12,505 bases of DNA. Origin: an uncultured Akkermansia sp. (GTDB taxonomy: Bacteria; Verrucomicrobiota; Verrucomicrobiia; Verrucomicrobiales; Akkermansiaceae). Below, one piece after another: positions 6,144 to 12,336 of the stretch. The translations under genes and the position numbers were made by a program. The stretch covers positions 1 to 12,505 of the forward strand of contig CAJGCV010000062.1 in assembly GCA_904501915.1 (NCBI GenBank), in the 5' to 3' direction. Within the stretch, counting starts at the first letter, position 1. Each line of letters starts with the position of its first letter. The notes beneath the pieces were generated by a model. That model saw nothing but the letters and a program-made list of their open reading frames with translations, was not told where the DNA came from and did not search any database.

Positions 6144-6171
6144 ATTATATGATATCATGCCGTCTTGTCAA
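6144..6171 (-). promoter_or_regulatory. Consensus promoter of hepT-mntA with palindromic operator
   Basis: On the minus strand, perfect TTGACA (6166-6171) and perfect TATAAT (6144-6149) stand 16 nt apart. This is the strongest promoter in the window by hexamer match. A perfect 10-bp palindrome, ATGATATCAT (6149-6158), sits in the spacer and touches the -10 box, where a repressor would block polymerase. The predicted start is near 6137, about 16 nt before the ATG. Confidence 0.75.
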
Positions 6172-6257
6172 CCCATCTTGCTCAAATTCAAACCGTTTCT
6201 TAACAAGGAAGCTGGCATCTGGGTACAAATACATTCAATAGCAGTATCCATCTCTTG

Positions 6258-6302
6258 CCCGCGCCCCGGTGCGGGTTTTCACTCAGGCGCAGCGTGTTTT
6301 CA
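6258..6302. repeat. 45-bp repeat copy, upstream flank of hepT-mntA
   Basis: Matches 5286-5330 at 40 of 45 positions in the same orientation, 972 bp away, with hepT-mntA between the copies. Like the first copy it starts with a GC-rich hairpin followed by TTTT and holds one 28-bp unit (6275-6302) with the TTTTCACTC box. Confidence 0.8.
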
Positions 6303-6314
6303 CTTGTTTATCAT

Positions 6315-6429
6315 CCGCCCGGAGGGGGCGGAGTGAATTTCGCCTGGCGGCGAGAGAATATCTGCTTCGCCGAGTGAATTTACACTGGCGTGGAGAGAAT
6401 TTCGCAGACGGCGTCTGCGAGAGGAAAGG
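6315..6429. repeat. GAGWGAAT-box hairpin array
   Basis: A CCGCCC/GGGCGG hairpin (about 6315-6330) is followed by four consecutive units of 20-26 bp starting at 6331, 6352, 6372 and 6393, and a partial fifth at 6419. Each starts GAGTGAAT or GAGAGAAT, then a variable core. Three cores are small palindromes: CGCC/GGCG in the first, CAC/GTG in the third and a 7-bp CGCAGAC/GTCTGCG in the fourth. The boxes are the reverse complement of the TTCACTC boxes at 5303-5358 and 6275-6302, so this half runs in the opposite orientation. No frame across it gives a plausible protein. Confidence 0.7.
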
Positions 6430-6432
6430 AAA

Positions 6433-6460
6433 CACACCGGAGAGCTTGCTCTCCGGTGTG
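6433..6460 (-). terminator. Probable terminator of the pilT operon
   Basis: A perfect 12-bp stem (6433-6444 with 6449-6460) has the loop CTTG, 29 nt after the pilT stop. On the minus strand it is followed by a T-rich but interrupted stretch (TTTCCTTTCC). The stem is very stable; the tail is weak. Confidence 0.65.
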
Positions 6461-6489
6461 CGGTTGATGAGCAGAGGCAAAAAATGATT

Positions 6490-7584
6490 TTAAGCGCCGC
6501 CGGCGTTGGCGATGGTCTCCATGCCCTTGGGCAGGAAGTTCTTGAAGCGGGCTTTGTCGATAGCCTTCATGTAGGCTTCCTCGGGGGAGACAATCCCCTG
6601 CTGGAGTTTCTGCCAGATGGCATCGTCCATGAACTGCATGCCCATGGCCTTGCCGCCCACAATCACGTCTGCCAGCTTCTGGGTAGCGCCTTCGCGGATG
6701 ATGGCGCTCACAGCCGGAGTAGCAAAGAGGATTTCGTTCACCGCCACGCGGCCGGGTTTATCACAGCGCTTCATGAGCAGCTGGGCCACCACACCGCGGA
6801 GCGAGCCGGCAAGCATGGTGCGGGCCTGGGACTGCTGCTCTGCCGGGAACACGTCGATGATACGGTCCACGGTCTTACGGGCGTTATTGGTGTGCAGCGT
6901 ACCGAACACGAGCAAACCGGTTTCTGCGGCAGTCAAGGCCAGCGAAATGGTCTCGAGGTCGCGCATTTCACCTACCAGCACAATGTCTGTGTCCTCGCGC
7001 AGAGAGGCACGCAGACCATCGGCGAAAGAGGGGCAGTTATTAGGCACTTCGCGCTGGGTGAGGATACTCTTCTTACTGGGGTGCACGAATTCGATAGGTT
7101 CCTCCACCGTGATGATGTGGCGGGAGAAATTGGTGTTGATGTAATCGATAAGTGCAGCCAGAGTGGTGGACTTACCAGAGCCGGTGGGGCCAGTCACCAG
7201 CACCAGGCCGGAACGCATCTCGCCAAAGCGTTTAATCTGCTCGGGCACATTGAGTTCCTCCATGGTCAGAATCTTGGTAGGAATGAGACGGAACACGCAG
7301 CAGTACCCGCGCTGTTGCTTCATGTAGTTGCAGCGGAAGCGGGATTTCTCGTTCATCTCGTAGGCGAAGTCGGCATCACCGATTTCGCAGTATTCTTTCC
7401 AGAGTTTGGGCGGGCAGATAGGCTCCATGAGCTCAACCATCTCCTCGTGGGTAAGCGGTTCTTCGCGAATGGGGGTCACGTCACCATGCACGCGAATCTT
7501 GGGCGGCTGGCCTTCAGAGAGGTGCAGGTCAGAGCCTCCGTTATCTACCAGAGCCTGGAAAAATTCGTCAATCTTGTTCTTCAT
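6490..7584 (-). CDS. pilT: Type IV pilus retraction ATPase PilT
   Basis: A 364-residue secretion-type ATPase of the PilT family, the hexameric motor that powers type IV pilus retraction at the inner membrane. The N-terminal PAS-like domain (1-100) starts with the typical SDLHLSEGQPPKIRVHG (18-34). The Walker A box is GPTGSGKST (132-140). The Asp box region is ITVEEPIEF (158-166). Walker B is IVLVGEMRD (201-209). The His box is GTLHTN (228-233). IIREG (295-299) aligns with the AIRNLIRE retraction motif of PilT, though not identical. The length is typical (PilT is about 345-370). It is second in a pair with the larger PilT-like gene, 33 nt apart on the same strand, so probably co-transcribed. 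No pilus structural genes are in the window. Confidence 0.95.
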   Translation of the reverse strand: MKNKIDEFFQALVDNGGSDLHLSEGQPPKIRVHGDVTPIREEPLTHEEMVELMEPICPPKLWKEYCEIGDADFAYEMNEKSRFRCNYMKQQRGYCCVFRLIPTKILTMEELNVPEQIKRFGEMRSGLVLVTGPTGSGKSTTLAALIDYINTNFSRHIITVEEPIEFVHPSKKSILTQREVPNNCPSFADGLRASLREDTDIVLVGEMRDLETISLALTAAETGLLVFGTLHTNNARKTVDRIIDVFPAEQQSQARTMLAGSLRGVVAQLLMKRCDKPGRVAVNEILFATPAVSAIIREGATQKLADVIVGGKAMGMQFMDDAIWQKLQQGIVSPEEAYMKAIDKARFKNFLPKGMETIANAGGA

Positions 7585-7617
7585 GGTATGAAAAAATGGG
7601 TTATGTGTTCAGTTGCA

Positions 7618-9030
7618 TCAGGCCTGTGCAGGAGCGGCCGGCTCGGGGTGTTCCTGGAGGAATTTATCCATCATCACGCGGTCTGTGGCACGCCCGCGGC
7701 ATTCATCTGCAGAGATGATGCCTTCAAGGTACAACTGCTGCAGGGAATCATCCATGAGACGCATGCCCAGGTTCTTACCCGTCTGAATAAGGCCGGGAAT
7801 CATGAAGGTCTTGCCTTCGCGGATGCAGTTGGCCACAGCGGCGTTGTTAACGAGCAATTCCAGCGCCATGACACGGCCCTTGCCATCCTTGCGGGGCACC
7901 AGCTGCTGGGAGAACACACCGCGGAGCGATTCTGACACCATCACGCGGATGTGGTCCTGTTCTTCCACCGGGAATGCATCCAGAATGCGGTCAATCGTGC
8001 GCGCAGCTGAGCCGGTGTGCAGCGTACCCAGCACCAGGTGACCGGTTTCTGCTGCGGAAAGTGCCAGGGAAATGGTTTCCAGGTTGCGCATTTCACCCAC
8101 CATGATAACATCCGGGTCTTCACGCAGAGCAGCGCGCAGGGCACGGGCGAATGATTCGGTGTGGGAGTGCACCTCACGCTGGTTCACATGGCAGCCCTTG
8201 CATTCGAACACGGTTTCGATGGGGTCTTCCATGGTGATGATGTGGTCGTGGCGGTCCTCATTAATGAAATCGATAATGGAGGCCAGCGTGGTGGATTTAC
8301 CCGAGCCTACTGCGCCAGTCACCAGAATAAGACCGTTCGTGAAACGCGTGAGCGGCTCCACGTATTCGGTGGGCAGGTTGATTTCCTTCATTGTGAACAC
8401 GCGGCTGTTGATAATGCGGTAGCAGATATCATAGCCGAGGCGCTGGGAAACCACGGAAGCGCGGTAACGGCCACGTTCGTTCTGGTATGCGAAGTCCACG
8501 TCGCCGATTTCCTTGAGGCGTGCCCATTCTTTCTCGCCGAGGAAGCTGTCTACAAGCGCATGGCAATCTTCCTTGGTGAAGAGCGGCGCACCTTCCCACA
8601 TGGGGAGCAGAGAGCCGAAACGGCGCCAGGAGGGAGCGACGCCGGACGGCAGGTGAATATCCGAGCACTTGGCATCAATCCCCTGCTGCAGGTAATCATC
8701 CACATGCAGCGTCACCAGAATCAGCAGCGGCCCCTGCTCCTGTGCATAGATATAGGCGTGGTACTTGCTGTGGGGGCCATCGGCAATGAAATCAACCGTG
8801 CCTTTTTCAGCCAGCTCGGCGCGTTGCTCCGGCGTAGTGCAGCTTTCCACCAGCTTGTTTGTATCTTCGGCAGAAAGCACGCCGGCAGTTTCGGAAACAG
8901 GTTCGTAGGCTCCGGCCTTCAACCAGTACGGCTGAAGCCCCGGTCCCAGGTACATAGCCGGGCTGTAAATGGTCTTACCCAGCTTCAGGTACTCACCAAC
9001 ATTATCATAGATGTAAGTAGAATCACTCAT
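7618..9030 (-). CDS. PilT/PilU-like ATPase with an extra N-terminal domain
   Basis: A 470-residue PilT-family ATPase, about 100 residues longer than PilT. The motor half is complete: Walker A GAVGSGKST (239-247, where PilT has GPTGSGKST), Walker B VIMVGEMRN (308-316), His box GTLHTG (335-340) and CIREGK (402-407). Residues 120-210 form the usual PAS-like domain (CSDIHLPSGVAPSWRRFGSL, then IGDVDFAYQNERGRYRASVV). Residues 24-108 look like a second, worn copy of that domain (LGPGLQPYWLKAGAYEPV, then KGTVDFIADGPHSKYHAYIY). The protein may be the PilU-like partner that assists PilT, or a separate motor; sequence alone does not decide. The ATG at 9030 is clear but has no Shine-Dalgarno sequence. 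It is upstream of pilT and downstream of SPFH-NfeD. Confidence 0.9.
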   Translation of the reverse strand: MSDSTYIYDNVGEYLKLGKTIYSPAMYLGPGLQPYWLKAGAYEPVSETAGVLSAEDTNKLVESCTTPEQRAELAEKGTVDFIADGPHSKYHAYIYAQEQGPLLILVTLHVDDYLQQGIDAKCSDIHLPSGVAPSWRRFGSLLPMWEGAPLFTKEDCHALVDSFLGEKEWARLKEIGDVDFAYQNERGRYRASVVSQRLGYDICYRIINSRVFTMKEINLPTEYVEPLTRFTNGLILVTGAVGSGKSTTLASIIDFINEDRHDHIITMEDPIETVFECKGCHVNQREVHSHTESFARALRAALREDPDVIMVGEMRNLETISLALSAAETGHLVLGTLHTGSAARTIDRILDAFPVEEQDHIRVMVSESLRGVFSQQLVPRKDGKGRVMALELLVNNAAVANCIREGKTFMIPGLIQTGKNLGMRLMDDSLQQLYLEGIISADECRGRATDRVMMDKFLQEHPEPAAPAQA

Positions 9031-9044
9031 GGCGGTTGCGTTTC

Positions 9045-9073
9045 AATGTATCATTTTCCCCCTGCCTTGGCGA
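9045..9073 (-). promoter_or_regulatory. Possible extended -10 promoter of the pilT pair
   Basis: On the minus strand TGA-TACATT (extended -10; hexamer 9045-9050) has TCGCCA (9068-9073) 17 nt upstream, four of six matches to each consensus. The leader would be about 8 nt. The pair could instead be read through from the SPFH-NfeD genes. Confidence 0.35.
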
Positions 9074-9127
9074 GCAAAATTGCAGAAAAGGCAATAACTT
9101 TCGCCCGACAGGTGCATGTTTTTCGTT

Positions 9128-9622
9128 TTATCGGGCGTTTTCGAGTTTCACCCATGCAAAACCGGACTTCACTTCGGTGATAATGACAGCTTCTCCGGCA
9201 CTTACCTGCCCGCGGCATTCTTCTGCCACGGGCAGAAACTGGTCACCATACTTCACGGAAAGCGAATCCCCCTCCCCCACGATGCGACCGCGCGTGCCGG
9301 CCAGGCAATCCTGCGCTTCGCGCGGCGCCCGGCGCAGGAGGCAGTCCATCACCAGGCGGCGCACACAATGCGTCCACAGCGTGTAATAAAACACGGCACT
9401 GAGCATCAGAATGCAGATATACACCAGCACAGACCACTGCACCGGTAAATCAAACTGCATGGTTCCCCACAGGGAAAACACCAGCATGGATACCCAGGAG
9501 AGGAATTCTGTGTTGAAAAATACATCCAGCACCAGCAGGGTCAGGCTGATGGCCAGCATCCAGTGCAGGAATGTGCCGTTGGATACGCCGAAGAAATCGG
9601 CCAGAAAAAGAGCCTCGGTCAT
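9128..9622 (-). CDS. NfeD-like membrane protein, SPFH partner
   Basis: A 164-residue protein with hydrophobic segments at about 20-36, 40-56 and 61-82, then a soluble C-terminal OB-fold-like domain from about 107 (LAGTRGRIVGEGDSLSVKYG, then SAGEAVIITEVKSGFAWVKL). This order of membrane segments plus a small beta domain is the short NfeD type, whose genes nearly always sit beside SPFH genes; the two proteins act together in the membrane. Here it starts 8 nt after the stop of the SPFH gene, so the two are one transcript and probably translationally coupled. The precise cell function of such pairs (membrane microdomains, protein quality control) is not settled. No Shine-Dalgarno sequence precedes the ATG. 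Confidence 0.82.
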   Translation of the reverse strand: MTEALFLADFFGVSNGTFLHWMLAISLTLLVLDVFFNTEFLSWVSMLVFSLWGTMQFDLPVQWSVLVYICILMLSAVFYYTLWTHCVRRLVMDCLLRRAPREAQDCLAGTRGRIVGEGDSLSVKYGDQFLPVAEECRGQVSAGEAVIITEVKSGFAWVKLENAR

Positions 9623-9630
9623 CGTGTCTA

Positions 9631-10461
9631 TCAGCGTTTAAGGTCCACAACTGCAGGCACACTATTGGGCAGATACACCGTGGAGGCCGGGTTGGAGGAT
9701 ATGGTGGCGTAACCCTCCAGAGCCTGGCGGTTCATAAGCACCTTGGCGGCGGCTTCTGCGCCGATAATGGTAGTGAGACCCGCAAGATAGGCGGCCTCTG
9801 CCTCTGCTGCCAGGCGCAGAGCCTCTGCAGCCCCCTGGGCACGAAGGATTGCAGCCTGTTTCTCGGCTTCGGCGAGACGGATTTTGGCAGTACTTTCACC
9901 CTCTGCCTGCAGCGCAGTGGAGCGGCTGATGCGCTCCGCCTCCATCTGGCGCAGCATAGCCTCGCGCGTTTCAGTATCAGTGGTGAGCTCCTTGATTTCA
10001 ATGGAGGTGATGGCAATGCCCCAACGCGCCACCGTCGAGGAAACAGCCAGCGTCACTTTCTCCGACATCTCCGAACGAGAGGAGAGAATCTCATCCAGAT
10101 TCCGGCTGCCGATAAGCGAGCGCATCTCATTGAGAACCAGCTCTATAAGCGACTGATGCAAGCGTTCCACCTCGTAAACAGCCTTGATGGGATCAGTAAT
10201 ACGCCAGCGCACCACGCAGTTCATCTGCATCGTGGCGTTATCCTTGGTGATACAGGAGCGAGGCTGGGTATCAAGCAACTGTTCGGTCAGCTCGATAAAG
10301 TAACCGTCCTTGTTGGTCAATGTTCCCCAGGCGGGGGATACATCACGCAATTTCTGCAGAAAAGGAATGCGGAACTGCAAGCCGCTTTTCTTGACAGAAA
10401 CTGGCTTGCCGAACATTTCAACAATGGCACAATGGCCCTGTTTTACAGTAAAAATGAACAT
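9631..10461 (-). CDS. SPFH/Band 7 domain protein without membrane anchor
   Basis: A 276-residue SPFH (stomatin/prohibitin/flotillin) protein. The Band 7 domain spans about 5-160. Recognisable family features are GLQFRIPF (27-34), RSCITKDNATMQMNCVVRWRI (68-88, where family members read viTkDnv), DPIKAVYEVE (90-99), RSLIGSRNLDEILSSR (114-129), and WGIAITSIEIKEL (147-159). Residues about 165-230 are alanine- and glutamate-rich and look like the usual coiled coil that drives oligomer formation. Most bacterial relatives have a hydrophobic anchor before the domain; here the protein starts almost directly with the domain, and an in-frame stop 12 nt upstream of the ATG excludes a longer start. The NfeD partner that follows would supply the membrane segments. 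Confidence 0.9.
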   Translation of the reverse strand: MFIFTVKQGHCAIVEMFGKPVSVKKSGLQFRIPFLQKLRDVSPAWGTLTNKDGYFIELTEQLLDTQPRSCITKDNATMQMNCVVRWRITDPIKAVYEVERLHQSLIELVLNEMRSLIGSRNLDEILSSRSEMSEKVTLAVSSTVARWGIAITSIEIKELTTDTETREAMLRQMEAERISRSTALQAEGESTAKIRLAEAEKQAAILRAQGAAEALRLAAEAEAAYLAGLTTIIGAEAAAKVLMNRQALEGYATISSNPASTVYLPNSVPAVVDLKR

Positions 10462-10467
10462 AGTGAT

Positions 10468-10495
10468 ATCGTACTACACTACAACGGATATTCAA
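10468..10495 (-). promoter_or_regulatory. Candidate leaderless promoter of the SPFH-nfeD pair
   Basis: On the minus strand, TTGAAT (10490-10495), a 16-nt spacer and TACGAT (10468-10473). Six nt separate the -10 box from the ATG at 10461, so the transcript would start at or next to the start codon. Confidence 0.5.
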
Positions 10496-10540
10496 TTCCG
10501 GGCTTTGTCATGCCCGTTGCTTCTGGATTCCGGAAAGAAG

Positions 10541-10566
10541 AAAAGGGCTCCGGATGGAGCCCTTTT
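10541..10566 (-). terminator. Rho-independent terminator of the rpiB-glyA fusion gene
   Basis: A perfect 11-bp stem (10541-10551 with 10556-10566) has a 4-nt loop. On the minus strand it ends in TTTTCTTCTTT and lies 30 nt after the stop. It separates this gene from the SPFH-nfeD promoter. Confidence 0.85.
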
Positions 10567-10596
10567 CTATAATGTTTAATCTGTGTCACCTGCTGC

Positions 10597-12282
10597 TTAC
10601 GGCAGAGGGAAGTTCTTGTTGAACGCGGAAACCTCTGCGCGCAGTTCGTCATATGCGCCGGGAGTTTCGCAAACCTTCTGAGCAGCCAGAATACCCAGGC
10701 AACGACCGATGAATTCGGCAACCTTGCGGACGTCGTCTTCCTTCATGCCACGGGTGGTCACAGCAGGAGTACCAATGCGGATACCGCTGGGTTTGAAAGT
10801 GGAGCCCTTGTCGTAGGGGATGGCATTCTTGTTCACGGTAATACCCACTTTATCCAGGGCAACCTGTGCTTCAGCGCCATTGAGACCCTTGCCGCTGAGG
10901 TCTACCAGGAAGCAGTGGTTGTCCGTACCACCGGCGACGATGCGGAAGCCCAGCTGAGCCAGTTTGTCGGCCATGGCCTTGGCATTCTTCACAATCTGCT
11001 GAGCATATTCACGGAACTCAGGCTTGAGAGCTTCACCAAGGCAGGCAGCCTTAGCAGCAATCACATGCATGAGCGGGCCACCCTGAAGACCGGGGAAAGT
11101 GGCGCTGTCGAGTTTCTTGGCCCACTGTTCCTTGCACATGACCAGACCACCACGCGGACCACGCAGGCTCTTGTGTGTGGTGGTGGAGACGAAATCAGCA
11201 TAAGGAACGGGAGAAGGATGCGCACCACCGGCCACCAGACCGGCAATGTGAGCCATATCCACGAACATGATGGCACCTACCTCATCGCAAATCTGGCGGA
11301 TGCGGGCAAAATCGATGGTGCGGGAGTATGCAGAAGCACCAGCGAGAATCAGAGCAGGCTTCACTTCCTTGGCCTTGGCTTCCAGCGCATCATAATCAAT
11401 CATCTCCGTTTCGGGATCAACACCGTAGTGCACCACTTTGTAGGTCTTACCGGAGAAATTGGCGAAGAAGCCGTGGGAAAGGTGACCACCGCAGGCGAGA
11501 TCCATGGTCAGGATGGTATCGCCGGGGTTGATGCAGGCGTGATAGACAGACTGGTTGGCAGAAGAACCGGAGTGAGCCTGAACGTTCACAGCATCGCAAC
11601 CAAAGAGAGCCTTGGCGCGGTCAATGGCAAGCTGTTCGACCTTGTCCACCACTTCGCAGCCACCATACCAGCGCTTGGAGGGGTAACCCTCAGCATATTT
11701 GTTGGTCAGGCAGGAACCCTGGGCCTCCATCACAGCCGGAGAGGCAAAGTTTTCAGAAGCGATCAGCTCAATATTGTTGTTCTGGCGGGCACGCTCTTCT
11801 GCAATATAGCCGGCGAGCTCAGGGTCAGACACTGACAGAGGAGAACCAGAACCCACCAGCAGGCGGTTCACATGGCGGCCCCCTTCATATTCTGAATCAA
11901 GCCAGATGCGCAGCACTTCCTCCATCGCTTCCGGAGAAAGGAAAGCCGAGGCCATGCAAAGCACGTTGGAATTATTATGATGGCGAGCAAAAGCGGCTTC
12001 CTGCGGAGTGCGGGCAAGAGTGGCACGCACACCCTGCCAGCGGTTGGCAGCAATGCTCATACCCAGACCGGAGAAGCAAATCAGCACGCCGCGTTCGGCG
12101 CGGCCATCCACGATACGCTTGCACACCTTATTGGCATACTCTGCGTAGTTGCTGGACTCCTTGGTGGAGGGGCCCATATCGTCCACCTGATACCCCCAGC
12201 TCTGGAGGAGCTCGATGGCTGCTTCCTTCAGATCCACGCCCTTGTGGTCTGAACCAATGACTATGCGATATTCCTTATTCAT
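10597..12282 (-). CDS. glyA: Fused ribose-5-phosphate isomerase B and serine hydroxymethyltransferase
   Basis: A 561-residue two-enzyme fusion in one uninterrupted frame. Residues 5-142 are RpiB, which interconverts ribose 5-phosphate and ribulose 5-phosphate: SDHKG (11-15, D12), the catalytic Cys in LICFSGLGMSIAANR (C69), HHNNSNVL (H102) and GGRHVNR (R136, R140). The usual CGTG reads CFSG, but the key residues are present. Residues about 150-561 are a full-length SHMT, which makes glycine and methylene-tetrahydrofolate from serine: IELIASENF (171-179), NKYAEGYPSKRWYGG (194-208), the PLP lysine K371 in TTTHKSLRGPRGG, and RIGTPAVTTRG (502-512). Only about seven residues link them. The ATG at 12282 was chosen over an open extension because the promoter -35 box lies at 12331-12336. 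Symbol given for the larger half; the N-terminal half would be rpiB. Confidence 0.95.
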   Translation of the reverse strand: MNKEYRIVIGSDHKGVDLKEAAIELLQSWGYQVDDMGPSTKESSNYAEYANKVCKRIVDGRAERGVLICFSGLGMSIAANRWQGVRATLARTPQEAAFARHHNNSNVLCMASAFLSPEAMEEVLRIWLDSEYEGGRHVNRLLVGSGSPLSVSDPELAGYIAEERARQNNNIELIASENFASPAVMEAQGSCLTNKYAEGYPSKRWYGGCEVVDKVEQLAIDRAKALFGCDAVNVQAHSGSSANQSVYHACINPGDTILTMDLACGGHLSHGFFANFSGKTYKVVHYGVDPETEMIDYDALEAKAKEVKPALILAGASAYSRTIDFARIRQICDEVGAIMFVDMAHIAGLVAGGAHPSPVPYADFVSTTTHKSLRGPRGGLVMCKEQWAKKLDSATFPGLQGGPLMHVIAAKAACLGEALKPEFREYAQQIVKNAKAMADKLAQLGFRIVAGGTDNHCFLVDLSGKGLNGAEAQVALDKVGITVNKNAIPYDKGSTFKPSGIRIGTPAVTTRGMKEDDVRKVAEFIGRCLGILAAQKVCETPGAYDELRAEVSAFNKNFPLP

Positions 12283-12307
12283 GTGGATGGGAAAACGTAC
12301 GGGCGGG

Positions 12308-12336
12308 ATATTACCACATACGACCTGCTGTGGCAA
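12308..12336 (-). promoter_or_regulatory. Promoter of the rpiB-glyA fusion gene
   Basis: On the minus strand, TTGCCA (12331-12336), a 17-nt spacer and TAATAT (12308-12313). The predicted start is near 12301, giving a leader of about 19 nt. Confidence 0.65.

Noticed and set aside
6315..6429. CRISPR-like spacing of repeats
   Set aside because: Units are 20-26 bp with only 8-10 conserved bases, there are no constant-length spacers, and no cas genes are near.
6484..7935. Long open frame on the plus strand opposite the pilT genes (about 483 codons)
   Set aside because: Antisense shadow of two well-supported PilT-family genes; the His-rich composition is an artefact of mirrored codons.
9102..9137. 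Inverted repeat CGCCCGA/TCGGGCG at the end of the nfeD-like gene
   Set aside because: The right arm lies in the coding region, the loop is 22 nt, and no T-run follows in the direction of transcription, so I do not call it a terminator.
12283..12336. 18-residue extension of the RpiB-SHMT protein
   Set aside because: The stretch contains the promoter, with its -35 box at the putative start codon; the ATG at 12282 gives the normal RpiB N-terminus.
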